Source of the DNA: Cycas panzhihuaensis
Taxonomy: Eukaryota > Cycadophyta
Reading direction: 5' to 3'
Length of the DNA: 64,000 nucleotides
NCBI GenBank assembly: GCA_023213395.1
Contig: CM041465.1
Span: 32,743,741 to 32,807,740, forward strand
This document shows, in pieces, positions 10,801-21,980 of this stretch; the stretch's first letter is position 1, and each line of letters begins with the position of its first letter. The notes under the pieces are model-generated. The model had not been told where the DNA came from and made no database searches. It saw only the letters and a list, made by a program, of their open reading frames with translations. A program made the translations under genes and the position numbers.

Positions 10801-12260
10801 GTCTTTTAAAATAAGTGCTTTTAAAGTAGGTTGCTAATCTATATTTGAAGTTGAAGAAAAGTATCTAACATGGAAGCTGAATTACTATAAGAACTAGATT
10901 CAGTTAATAGGATCAAAGGTCTAGATATTACATTAAGCTTATATAGTCCCTAGTCTTCATATCTCGAGGTAATCAAGTTTTCATTTAAATCTGTAATAAG
11001 GCATTTTCTAAGGTGACTAAATAAAACATCAAAGTTTTGTTTATTTATCTGGCTAATAGATAATAGGTTGCATTTCATATGAAGCACATAAAAAACATTA
11101 TTAAGATGATGTTGAATATTAGAATTATTTAATGAAATAGGAGTATTACGAATCTTGGTAATTTCTAAAATGGAATCATCTCCAAAAGTAACTCATTAGT
11201 CCTATACTAGTTTTGTATTTGTAGGGAGTTATTTAGAACCCATCATATATTAAGAGACTCTTAGATCGATCAACCAGGGTTTATCAAAGTATTAAGTTGG
11301 TAATTCATTAAAGAGAAGATTTTGTGAGTTGGCCATGTGGTCTCCTTGATTCTATTATTATCTCTGGTTGTGATTCCTATTTTGTTAGTTGCCTTAAGGA
11401 GTATTTTGATTTTGTCTCCTCAACCCTTGATAGTTAATTTAGTTGTGCCTTTGTTATCCCTAATAGTTACCGCATCCATGATTCTGATTACCTTACATGG
11501 TAGGGCAATTCTAAAACTACTATTATTGTAGGTCATTATTCCTTTTTCTATAATTAAATGTTATATGTCTAGATTTTCCATAGTAGTGACAAATAATTTG
11601 AGTAAGATGGGGTGGTCAATATCAATGATGTTGGTTCAAACTCATTAAATTGAATTGTTGAGTTAGGTATGGACGTTATTATCTTCCTTTATGACATGCT
11701 ACAAATTCTAGAGTAGAAGAGGAGGTACCTAGATTCCTTAATCTGTTGAAAATTCATTCATCTTGAAGTAGTAGACTCTCAAATATATTGAAATTAAGTG
11801 TGGCAAGATAATCTATATGAGACATTTTAGATATGATGGAACTATATCTAGGTTGCAAAACATTAACTATACAAGATATGAGATCATTGTCATCTGGTAT
11901 TTCACCTAAAATAGTAAACTAATTCTTGATTACTTTGATCTATATCAAATGGATTGTAATAGATCTAGCAAATAGAGTAGAGCAGAGCTGGCCTTTAAGT
12001 GTAATGGCCCTATCATTATCTTTTCTCTAATGAAGTTCACAAATGATATTCCAAGTATTAACAAAGGTAGGGGCTTGTTTAATATTCTAGTCAATGTTAT
12101 CTTTATAGGATAAATGTAAGAAGGAAAGGGAAACTTCATCAAATTCTTCAAAGATGGATATAACATCTAGATCAACATAAATAACAACATCAAGATCATT
12201 GGGATTTTGAATATCAACTATCATAAGAATTTTACCAAAAACATAAGGCCATAGGTTGTT
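10800..12260 (-). pseudogene. RE3 gag C-terminal part and protease
   Basis: Reading the minus strand: a gag helical segment near 11950-12080 (FVNTWNIICELH then KDNDRAITLKGQLCSTLF) has the UBN2 pattern; a corrupted zinc knuckle lies near 11490-11535 (YNNSSFRIALPCK, two Cys lost); an Asn/Gln-rich tail follows at 11350-11430; then the protease, WLID near 11270 with the Ser-Gly part mutated, followed by VTFGDDSILEITKI near 11160-11195 and NNVFYVLHMKCNLLSI near 11060-11100. Stops are numerous. Confidence 0.75.
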
Positions 12261-14070
12261 TATTCTTAGTATATTCTTGACTTGTTTCTTCTAAGCTAAG
12301 AAATTATCATTGCCAAAAAGTTTAATTATGTTAGTTACAACCATCTGAAGTGCTATTATATCTAAAGTATGTGTCTTGTCTACCTAAAAAGTTATGCTAA
12401 ACTAGTATTTATGTCTTTGTCTCCTTTCCTAATAGTCCCTAATAGTTAAAATGGTCCTATCTTATGGAATACTTCCTTAGTAATGGCAGCTTAGGGACTT
12501 AATATACTTGAAGGTACATAAGTGCTATAAAAAGCTTAACCATCGCCCTGACATTGTTGACCCACTTGTGCTAGATTTATGGTCTAAACAATAGATCCTT
12601 ATCTAAGAGCATACTTAACAACTAAGGAACTCACATCCTTTAGGTCTAGCTTGGTCTCCAAACTCTAAGATTTTGGTATAATACCTCAACTTACCACTTA
12701 ATACACTTGATAGCCAAGGCCTTTCTCTATTATCTATAGAGTTTGAGAAAGCTTACTAGCATGTGAAGAGTAGTAACTTCAAGTGTCCTAACCATTCCCC
12801 TTGCAAGGCTAGTGACTAGGTTTGTTCAATTTAGGTGTTATCTTTTTAATGTTTCAAGTTTAATTTTTTAATATTTTATGATTAAAATATAAAACTTTTG
12901 TAAGTAGTTTTCAAAAAAAGAAAAAAGAAATCCTAAAAACTACCTAAAACAGACTAAAAAATAAACATAAAAACTTAAAATTAATTAAAAAAATAATAAA
13001 ATGATAAATTTTTGGCAAGGGTCCTTTATAAAAATGAGAATATTCTAAGGATATTCTAATAAATATAGCCTAAAGTTTCTAAACTATATAAAAAATAAAA
13101 ATAAAATGTGAGTTTTAAAAGAATGGTCAAATAAATATGGATGCAGAGGGCCATATCTTTCTATTGGAGTAGTGGAATTTTAATCTGTCACTTTCAGTGA
13201 GAGTATGATGCAGTGAGGATCAAAAGAATGGTCATATATTATAGTTTCATTAAATATATGGAGCCCAATAATGAAATGAAGTCCATAAATTCGTCCAAAT
13301 CCTCCTCTAAAATCTAATTGATCAAATTCACTAAAATTTTCTTCTCTATTCAGGTATAAATTAAACACCAGTGATTATTACCTTCGGTCTACACTTTTCC
13401 ACATGATTTATAAAGAAATTTTCTTTGTTCATTATGAAAAACCATCAATTGGGTATTAAGGAAGAGTTAGCTATGTGTTAATCATTTTTTTTAGTTCATG
13501 GATACATCAATTATTATGTGGAGTCTTGATTTTATTTAATCGTTCCATGGCATGAGTAGTTATAATCTGTCTACATGGTTAATATAAAGAGGAACCTTAG
13601 TTGCAGCTGAAAAGATGTTAAAGATTTAACTATAAATTCATTTACTAGGGTTTTATTAATACAAAATTAATGGCCTCTATAATCCCAACTAGGTTATCAA
13701 TGGAAAATGTATAACCTATAACCATTAACTCTATTATAGATCATTTCAAATGCCTCTCGTTATATATTACTAGAAAGCACTTTGCTAAAGATATAGATGT
13801 TTCAGCTAGAATCGAGGCCAAATAATATCAAAAAAAAAGAAAAAAAGAGTTTACTATTAGAAATGGCCTATATTTTTTAACATGCATGGCAAGATTTTGA
13901 GGATCTCTCTATATTCCATGGAAAGATAAATGAGAGATCAATATGTGGATTACTAAGCTGGATGATGTTGAAGCTACCCATGAAATAGAGGATATAGTAA
14001 CTACAATAGATATAGATATTGTGCTTACAACCAACTAGAGTGGTGCCCCTACACTTGATGAGATTAAGAA
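12260..14070 (-). other. RE3 leader and unassigned sequence
   Basis: Between the recognisable gag and the primer-binding site lie about 1.8 kb. No copia domain can be read in 12380-13870. A minus-strand open stretch at 13180-13368 (62 residues, with GGFGRIYGLHFIIGLH) has no match that I recognise. The length is large for a copia leader, so an unrecognised insertion is possible. Confidence 0.4.
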
Positions 14071-14074
14071 ACAA

Positions 14075-14086
14075 GCTCTAATACTA
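14075..14086 (-). other. RE3 primer-binding site
   Basis: Minus-strand TAGTATTAGAGC, a decayed form of TGGTATCAGAGC, lies three bases after the end of the 5' LTR. Confidence 0.75.
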
Positions 14087-14089
14087 TAG

Positions 14090-14435
14090 TGAAGGTTGAG
14101 AATTAATCTCAGTACCAACCCAGGTTTCATTCCACTTAGTCACTTATAATATGTAATAAAGGAGGGAATTAATCAGATATCCAATACAACAAATGGGATT
14201 TTCATTAATTACCAAAACATAAACATTACATCAAATGTTGAGCCTCATATATATGTGAAATAATAGTTATGAGAGGCATTTGAGAATATTAAATGATTAT
14301 CATGCAAGGTGATAATTAGCACCTTATATGATTAACCCATATTATAAAATAACAAAATAATATTACATTGAGTTACAAATATACATTACAATAAATCACC
14401 AAGAATTAATGAAGTCAACATTAATTCTTCTTTCA
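14090..14435 (-). repeat. RE3 5' LTR
   Basis: Pairs with 4817-5173. Shared blocks include the phrases AAATGTTGAGCCTCATATAT and CACCTTATATGATTAA (small differences in the other copy). On the minus strand it begins TGAAAGAAGAATTAATG and ends CAACCTTCA. Confidence 0.9.
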
Positions 14436-17400
14436 AAAACATATCTACTTTGTGAAACTAAACCAAAGAGTCTTCCCTTTCTAAACTAAACTAAACCAAA
14501 CGGTCTTCCTTTTCTTACCTTTTCATATTTATTTATTCTTGAGTTATAATCCTTCCTTAGAGGCTTGAAGATTAATATTTTAAATTTCTTATTTTCACAT
14601 TTTTGCACCTTATTGCACTTATGCTTACGCTCAGTGATCCATTTGTAAAAGTGTGAAGGATGTTCCTTTGTGTTTTCCACTCAAATGATCTTTTGTGAAA
14701 TTATGATGCTTCCCTTTATTTGTCATCCAGTGTTTCACAATTTTGGGACTTTTATCTTTATAACTATATTCATGGCCACATGTGACATCATTTCATAACT
14801 TCACACTTAGATGACATCATGGTCCTACTTGCTTGCTCATTTGTAAAATTATGAGAAACTCCTTCATGATCTTTACTTTACAACATTAGAGTTGGGTCCT
14901 TAGGTGACAAAACTCATCTTCTTACTCACAAAACTACAAGAAGCTTTTTGCTTGAAAAACTCCACATGTTGATCAACTAGAGTTTTATGCTATAAAGAAG
15001 TTATGAAAATCTATAAGTCTATGATCTATCATTATATTTATTTTTTCCCTCTATTCCTCCCTCATCTATATCATATGCACCTTGTCTATATTACCCATCT
15101 AAGTAATTTGGTTAGATTTTGTATTGTTCAAGCAACAAATAATAAGTAATTTATATTGGGTAAAATATAGAAAGAAAAGAGATAGATCACTAAACTATCT
15201 GCTAAGCTAAGAGATCAAAATTATGCATCCCCGCACCTAGTGCTACATAAATAAGCATTCACCTTATATAGGATGAACAAACTAAAAGGAAAAAGTTATA
15301 CATTATACTTTTATTGGTGCCTTAGGTCTATCCATAGTTGGGTTAAGGAATTGAGTCCTTATAGGGTCCTTACACACCTTATAATATCAAGGTGTGTAGA
15401 GCTGATACTCCATCAACATGTTATATGCAATAAGTTGAAGGGTGTTTTTGTAGTAAAATTAAAGCATAGATTCATAGCATAGAATAAGAAGAATCCTATT
15501 GAGAGGGCATGTCACATGCGAATTTGAGGAAAGTACATGGAGGTTTGATGAGTTAATTATTATTATGTTTAATTATGCATATTTTGCATGAAAATTTAAT
15601 GGTATATTTGGTGATAATATTGATGTATGTTAATCATATCATTAATGGCTATTTGGCGACCTTCTTATAAGCACACAAGAGGTGTATAAGACTTTGAACA
15701 CATGAGTTATGACAATTTATTGGAGTGATTGTATGAAAGCATATTGACGACATATAATTTATTAAGTGAAATAGGTATGAATGAAACCAAGGCTTCAAAT
15801 TAAATAAGGGCTTTTAAAGAAACCTACTACTACTTGTGAAAATATTATTGAGGCATATGTATATGAGGGTTGGATGAGAAATCTCAGGTGAAAATTAGAT
15901 GACCCTACTCATATAAATTTCCCATACTCACAAAGGAATTTATAAGCATATGAAGAAAGTAACCCTCATTTAGATTTGACGATTATAGTTGATGTGGATA
16001 TCTTTTGTCATTGCCCATTAATTAGTCACTTTACCTCCTTTAGAAAATCATATACATAAATGAAATAAAGGATATTCTCCCTCAAGATATGCTTATCGAA
16101 GATCTGAGATGATGCCCAAAAGAGATTACAAAAAACTTGATTACCATTGCCTTACAAAATTTAAAGTTTCATCTAAGTAGTTTGTAAACAGTCAATAAAA
16201 CCTTAAATCACATGCTAAAAAAAGTTAAATGGAAAAATAACAAGGTGATTTTTTTAATTTTTTATCATGTTATAAAAAGATTAAATTGCATTAAATTATG
16301 ATTTGGGTTATTCCCTAGCCCCTAGAAAATGGCATGAGGTCGCATGGAGTATAATTATCATCAAGAGCTAGATAAAAAAATGTGTTAAACATATTGTTTA
16401 TTTGATTTATGATTTTTCAAGATATATTGTTACTTTTTCAAGCATAAATTTATCATATAAATTTAAATTTAAGTGTTATAAAAGCTATGTTAGGAATAGG
16501 ACTTAAAGATAATCAAGACAAGTGGTCACAAGGCATAATTCATATATCATAAGATAGATATTTTAATTAGTAAAGTTTGATAAAAGGTTTTTGGCATGTT
16601 AAAAGGTTCATTTTTTTAAAGTAGTTTAAAGCAAATTAGTTTTTAATGAGTTTAAGGGGTTAATATAAATTAATACTTGATGATAAATTTAGACATGAGT
16701 TTGGTTGAAAAATAATAAAAAGAGATATATCAAGGCTTATTTATTACATGTTATGGCTCTAAATTTCATTGTGAAGAAAATGAAAATATATTTTTAAGAG
16801 ATAAATATGTGTTATATATGATAATAAAATTCACCCAAATGAATAAAATACAATTGATATATTGTAATGGATAATACTAATTAAATAAAAGTACACAATA
16901 AATAATTATCTAATTATTAGATTGAATGAATGATGGCCATATCTGAACACCACTAATTATGAGAGCTATTATTAGTTGAGTTGAAGTGTTAAGTTCCCTA
17001 CCTTATATAAGACAAGAATTAATCTTATAAGTTTGTTTCAGAATTTAACAATAATAGTTCTAGGTTATCTATAAAACTAGGTTTAGTTGTTGAGGAGTCC
17101 AATTTATATATATTTCTAGTTAGAAATCTTATAGCCACATATGATAAGAGGTGTGAGATATATTACGCATATTATCTTGTTATAATAAACTTGATAGGCT
17201 AAGTAGTATACCCTACTCCTATGGTAAGCTAGTTTGAGAGATGATTGAGAATGAGATTGGTTACCAAAGAAAGATATAATGGTTACCTTATGGTAAGAAT
17301 GACCTATAAGGACAACATTTATTCCTGTATGCATAAATTAAAAATAAGGAAAACTAAAGAATAGGAAGAGTAGTTTCACTTCCATTTCCATTCTATTTAA

Positions 17401-17790
17401 TCTACCAAAAGACAGTCTAAAATTAAATTTATACAAGTGAAAGTGGGAAGTCTAAAAGATTCTAACCCTAACCCTAAAAAATCTTTAAAAATAAACTCCT
17501 AATTACCTAAAATATTAAATAAAATTTTATTTTAAAGTTAATCCCTACTCAAAAACTAGACCATTAAGGGTCATTACGTAAAACTAAAAACTAGTCTAAA
17601 ATAAACTATTATTTTTAGATATATAAACTAAATCTTAATTTTTAGGCATATTCAAAGTTTTTTTTGGCTTAAAAACTATGAGCCTACAATAGGGCCTTTA
17701 GCCTAGTTATTGGCTATTTTTTAGCCTATTCTACACAAATAGATCTTTAAGTCATAATAGAGAGAGGGTATAAATAGAAAGAAAAATAGA
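14436..17790. other. 3.4 kb AT-rich DNA without recognised genes
   Basis: The first few hundred bases may be the remainder of the RE2 LTR beyond the RE3 insertion, but no boundary is visible. From about 15500 to 17350 I find no coding domain and no LTR pair; open frames at 14486-14680, 15273-15482 and 17116-17334 look like chance. Part (16310-16560) weakly resembles the RE4 interior in reverse orientation. TCTAACCCTAACCCTAA near 17460 has only two telomere-like units. Confidence 0.4.
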
Positions 17791-18106
17791 TGTAGAAACC
17801 ATTCAAATCCACAAGAATATACACCAGATCTAGCAGGTGGAAAACCCCTTTAGGGGATAAGAAACCACCTCATAAATAATAATAATAATAAGACTACATT
17901 TGATCAGGTTAAGGATCTCATCCTCCCTCTCATTCTGACCTACCTATGTACCAACATATTGCCTCCCAAATCTCCTAGCCAGACAATATATGAAAGATTC
18001 TGGAATAAATGGGAGAAGAGTTTGGTGATTTGGCCAATTGTTCAAATCAACAAACTTTTGTAATAAAATAAATAATCTTAAGATAACATTAGAGTTAGTT
18101 CTAACA
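17791..18106 (-). repeat. RE1 3' LTR
   Basis: Placed by structure rather than by a partner. On the minus strand it starts TGTTAGAACTAACTC immediately after a polypurine tract downstream of RNase H, and a plausible end TTTCTACA lies 316 bp on, giving TGT..ACA ends. It holds a run of ATT repeats near 17877-17892. No second copy exists in the window, so the distal boundary is uncertain. Confidence 0.6.
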
Positions 18107-18117
18107 TCCCCCTTTAA
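18107..18117 (-). other. RE1 polypurine tract
   Basis: Minus strand AAAGGGGGA directly precedes the TGTTAG start of the 3' LTR and follows the RNase H coding end (ISIKGGST). It would prime plus-strand DNA synthesis. Confidence 0.75.
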
Positions 18118-18179
18118 TGTTATCTTTTGTACAATAAATGATATAAAAGATAAAAAAATCTTCAACATGTTGATCCCCC

Positions 18180-19700
18180 TTTGATGGAGATTGCTTTCAT
18201 CCTCAATAAATCTTAGAGCTTTAAAAACTTTACTTCAGTTAATGGCTTTGTAAGAATATCTACAATCTGCACATCTGCAGGATAATAAGACAAATGAATA
18301 GTTTCATCATTTACAAGATTACATATAAAATGTTGATATAATTCTATATGTTTTATCCTTAAATGAGCAACTGGATTAGTAATAATAGATATGGTTCCTT
18401 AATTATCAACATTAAGTTTAATAGATGAGTTAGAAAATAAACTAAGTTCATTTAAAAAAGATTTGATCCAAATTGATTCTTTGTTGGCTTCAACAAGAGC
18501 TCAATATTTGGCTTCAGTTGTGGATAAATCTAAGGCTTGCATCTTTTTACTAGACCAAGTAATTGATGAAGAGTCTAAAAAGAAAACATAACTAGTAGTA
18601 GATTTATAATCATTAAAGTCTCCTACGTAATCTAAATCTATGTAACTTGTTAAGTTTAGGTTACTTTTACAAGAGTTATAGGTTAGACCATAGTATATCG
18701 TACCTTGTAGGTATCTTAAAATTCATTTAGTTGCTTTCCAGTGAGACTCATGAGGATTTTGCATATATCTAGAGCATAATGCAACATCATAGGAGATATT
18801 AATATGAGTATGAGTTAGATAAATAAGACTACCTATGAGTTGCTAATATGTTGTTGGATCACAAAGTGGTGAAGAACAATTAGTAGATAGTTTAATACTT
18901 GATTGTAAAGGATTTGAAGAAGATTTAGCATTTTCCATATTAAATTATTTGACTAGATCTAAAATATATTTAGGTTGAGATATTATTATTTCAGAATCAG
19001 TTTGATAAATTTGTAATCCTAGAAAATAGCGTAAAATACCTAAGTCAAACATTTCAAATTTATTCATTAAGATTGATTTTAATTAATGAATACTGGAGAG
19101 TAAGGATCTAGTGATGATTATATCATCTACATAAAGAATTAAGATTGTAATATTTTTATTTTCATGTCTAAAGTAAAGATTAAGATCACTAATACATTTA
19201 GTGTATCCATTTTGTATAAGATAATCATCTATTTTTGTATACTAAGCTCGATGAGCTTGTTTTAAGCCATAGATAGATTTTCATAATTTACAAATAAGGT
19301 TAGGATTACAAACAAATCCAGGAGGTTGATTTATGTAGATTTCTTCTTTAATATCACCATTTAAGAAGGCACTCTTTACATCCATCTGATGGATTTCCCA
19401 ACGAAATTTAGCTTCTATAGCTATAATAGTCTTAATAGTGTTCATTTTGGTTACTGGAGCAAAGGTTTCAGTATAATCAATACCACCAATTTGTGAGAAA
19501 CCTTTTGTGACTAAACAAGTTTTGTGTTTCTCAACTGCTCCTTCAGAGTTAAACTTAGTTTAATAAACCCATTTATAATTAACTACATTCTTTCTAGGAG
19601 GTAGAGTAACTAAATTCTAAGTTGAGTTCATTTTAAGAGCATCTATTTCAACTTGCATGGCTTGTTGCCATATAGGATTTTTACTTGCTTGCTTTAAAGT
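18180..19700 (-). pseudogene. RE1 reverse transcriptase and RNase H
   Basis: The best-preserved pol segment of the window, with only scattered stops over 500 codons. On the minus strand: IWQQAMQVEIDALK near 19640-19680, VTKGFSQIGGIDYTETFAPV near 19450-19515, MDVKSAFLNGDIKEEIYINQ near 19340-19400, the intact catalytic LYVDD at about 19122-19136, YFLGLQIYQT near 18995-19030, LIGSLIYLT near 18815-18845, and RNase H with SSITWSSKKMQALDLSTTEA near 18510-18570 and PADVQIVDILTKPL near 18240-18285. It copies element RNA and removes the template. Confidence 0.93.
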
Positions 19701-19739
19701 TTTAGGATCATCACTGACCATGATTTTGGCCATTAGAGC

Positions 19740-20702
19740 AAATTAGCTTGAAATTTTTGTGAACGAGTTCTTTTGGTATCCAAAGAATTACTAGCATTAG
19801 AACTAGCATCAAAAAGGGTTTTCTGAGCCCAAATAGGTTGTTTGTTAGTTTGTTGCTTTGGTGAAGTGGGCTGACTAGGTGTAGTAGAAGTATTGGATTC
19901 TTTTAAAGTCTAGTTTTGAACTTGAGTAGATAAGGATTTAATTAAATCAGTATCAGCTTGAATGCTATTAAGATCAATTAGGTAAGTATTTGTTAATAAA
20001 TTTTTAACTAGAAGTTCCATATAAGAAGTTTTTAATGAAGGACCTTCTTCATCAAATATAACATCATAGAGTATTGAAATCTTATGTGTGGTTGGATTTA
20101 AAAGTTTGTAAGCTTTACTTTCTTCGCTGTAACCAACAAAGATATATTTGAAACTTTTAGGATCAAGTTTCTGAAGTTTTTCTTTGGGAACATGTCCCCA
20201 AGCAATGCTTCTAAAGATTCTTAAGTGTTTAATAGAATGTTTATATCTAGACCATTTTTGTTCAAGCATAATATTTTATAAGGATTTGCATGGTAAATGA
20301 TTTAATAAATAATTGGAGCAAGTAATAGCTTATGCCTATAACTTTAAATCAAGACCTTTTACGTGTAACATGCATCTAGTCTTTTCGACAAGTGTATAAT
20401 TTTTGCATTCAACAACACCATTTTGTTGAAGAGTATATGCTACTTAATGCTAAAATTATATTCTATGCTTTTTATAGTAATTAGTAAAATTATTGCTTAA
20501 GTATTCCTTAACATTATCTGTTCTAAAAATTTTGATTTTAGAATTTATTTGATTTTCAACTATGGTTTTGTATTCAATAAAGATGTCAAATATTTGAGTT
20601 CTCATTTTTAACATGTATACCTAACATTTTCTTGAAAAGTCATCAATAAATATAACAAAATATCTGCTTCCAAAGTATGAAGGAGCTTGAAATGGACCAC
20701 AG
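19740..20702 (-). pseudogene. RE1 integrase, C-terminal three quarters
   Basis: Begins at the inversion breakpoint with CGPFQAPSYFGSRYF and FIDDFSRK, identical to 2552-2648. It continues with IFRTDNVKEYLSNNF (second catalytic Asp) near 20500, VVECKNYTL near 20400, and an open stretch 19910-20269 with HLRIFRSIAWGHVP, the KLDPKSFKYIFVGYSEESK region and the linker to RT. The 5' portion of this gene is at 1930-2648 on the other strand. The upstream sequence here, 20703-20780, is RE2 gag and unrelated to integrase. Confidence 0.92.
20606..20702 (-). repeat. Segment Y, right copy
   Basis: Reverse complement of 2552-2648, no mismatch found in 97 bp. It starts the 3' half of RE1 and touches segment X at 20702/20703. 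Confidence 0.95.
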
Positions 20703-20780
20703 GTAGAGGGAACATTATAAAAGGTTTAAGGACATTTGAGAGAGAGAGAGATGAGGTGGAGTAAGTTTGTTAAATACTTT
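20703..20780. repeat. Segment X, right copy
   Basis: Reverse complement of 2647-2724, including an AG microsatellite of the same length (13 bases). Here it is in its native context at the start of the continuing RE2 gag. Confidence 0.95.
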
Positions 20781-21105
20781 AAATAGAAGTATCTTTTAGA
20801 ATAGTATTATGACAAAATGGCAATAACCTTCCATGAGATGAAGTAAGGGAGAATGACAACAGAAAAATATAAAAGAGAATTCATATAGCTTCTCTAATAT
20901 ATCCCATATATATGAGAGGAGAAGGTAAAGACTTATAGATTTATTAGTAGATTATGAAAACCTATAGAACATGGTAGGAATTCATAAGCCTAAGAACATA
21001 TATGAGGTAATTCAAAAGGATAGGTATTATGAAGAATAGTGGATAAAACCATAATATAATCGAGTTGGTTAGATAAATTATAACAAGAGCATATTTATAT
21101 CTTTG
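20703..21105 (+). pseudogene. RE2, continuation of the gypsy-type gag
   Basis: Plus-strand reading gives EHYKRFKD, then after a frameshift at the AG microsatellite KYLLE-stop-YYDKMAITFHEMK, TTEKYKREFI and KTYRFISRL-stop-KPIEH. This is the middle of a retrotransposon gag domain (W..LK..F...F.., then the ..LKQG..TV.EY...F.. pattern in degenerate form). It joins in order to the minus-strand part at 2725-3575 only if 2649-20702 is turned round. It ends near 21105, where RE6/RE5 sequence begins. Confidence 0.7.
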
Positions 21106-21135
21106 ATGAATAAACATAAACCACAATGAAGCAAC

Positions 21136-21344
21136 TGCTATAAAAAATTTACTTAGAATGGAATAAAAGTGCTTGATTGATTATAGAATTAGGATTTGTA
21201 ACCCCCAAGAAACTAACTATAACTGAAATATCAAATGGTGACACTTGTCTAACATATGTCCTACATACATTTATAAGTTACATCCTTAAGGAGTCTATTA
21301 CATTATCTTTTTAGACTTCTAAGATAAAACATTATATCCTAATA
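21136..21344 (-). repeat. RE5 3' LTR
   Basis: Aligns with 25239-25469; shared blocks include AAGTGCTTGATTGATTAT, TCAAATGGTGACACTTGTCT and ACATTTATAAGTTACATCCT. It is 22 bases shorter than its partner because of a deletion near 21180. Confidence 0.9.
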
Positions 21345-21399
21345 TACTCTCTTAATGTTTTATCATTTTAATCCTATCTTATCCATAAGGATTTAAAAT

Positions 21400-21980
21400 T
21401 TATCTTTTCCAAGTGGGTTTATTAATATAATTACTACTTGTTCTCTTATTCAGTAATAGGTTACATTAATCTCCTTGCTTTGAACTTTCTCTCGAATGAA
21501 ATAATGGTGAACTCCAATGTGCTTTGTCCAAGAATGTGCTAAGTGTTCTTTCACTTTTCCAATATAGCTATCTAGTTGCTTCATGTAGACTTCTTCATTT
21601 ATTTCACCATTTAGAAAGGCACTTTTGACATCTAGTTGGTATATTTTCTAATTTTTTTGAGCTACCAATGACATCATTATTCTTATTGTATTTAGTTTAG
21701 ATATAGGCAAAAATATTTCTTCATAATCTACCCTAGATATTTAAGTGTAGCCCTTTGCAACAAGTTTTGCTTTGTATTTTTTAATATTTCCATTGACCCC
21801 TTCCTTTACTTTGTAGATCCATTTGCAGTTGACCATCAGTTTATTGGGTGGTGGTTCAACCAATTCCCAAGTATGATTTTTTATGATAGATTCTATTTTA
21901 GCATCCATGGATCTTCTCTATTTGATCTACTCCTTTGCCTCTGTAAATGATTAGGGTTCTATGTTATTGTATAATGCTTT
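21400..21980 (-). pseudogene. RE5 reverse transcriptase N-terminus fused to RNase H end
   Basis: On the minus strand the RT start is clear (VKSAFLNGEINEEVYMKQ near 21570-21625), but after about ten more residues the reading changes to the C-terminal RNase H segment AHSWTKHIGVHHYFIRE near 21490-21550, followed by VTYY and INPLGKDKF near 21410-21470. The catalytic RT centre (YVDD), thumb and most of RNase H, roughly 1 kb in an ordinary copia element, are absent. The join is near 21550-21570. This copy could not have reverse-transcribed itself. Confidence 0.85.

Larger units (their letters stand above)
4817..14435 (-). mobile_element. RE3, Ty1/copia element interrupted by RE4
   Basis: The element runs on the minus strand from its 5' LTR (14090-14435) through leader, gag, protease, integrase, RT and RNase H to its 3' LTR (4817-5173). 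RE4 (7398-10264) sits inside the integrase gene. When RE4 and one copy of its 5-bp target duplication are removed, the integrase reading frame continues (SKGKAMLAAKNLG). Flanks are TAAAA on the left and AAAAC on the right, so a target duplication is only suggestive. Many stops show that it is dead. Confidence 0.9.

Noticed and set aside
4812-14440. Five-base target duplication for RE3
   Set aside because: Flanks are TAAAA and AAAAC; the shared A run is not informative in this sequence.
17455-17480. Telomere-like CCCTAA units
   Set aside because: Only two units in AT-rich DNA; far too few for an interstitial telomere tract.
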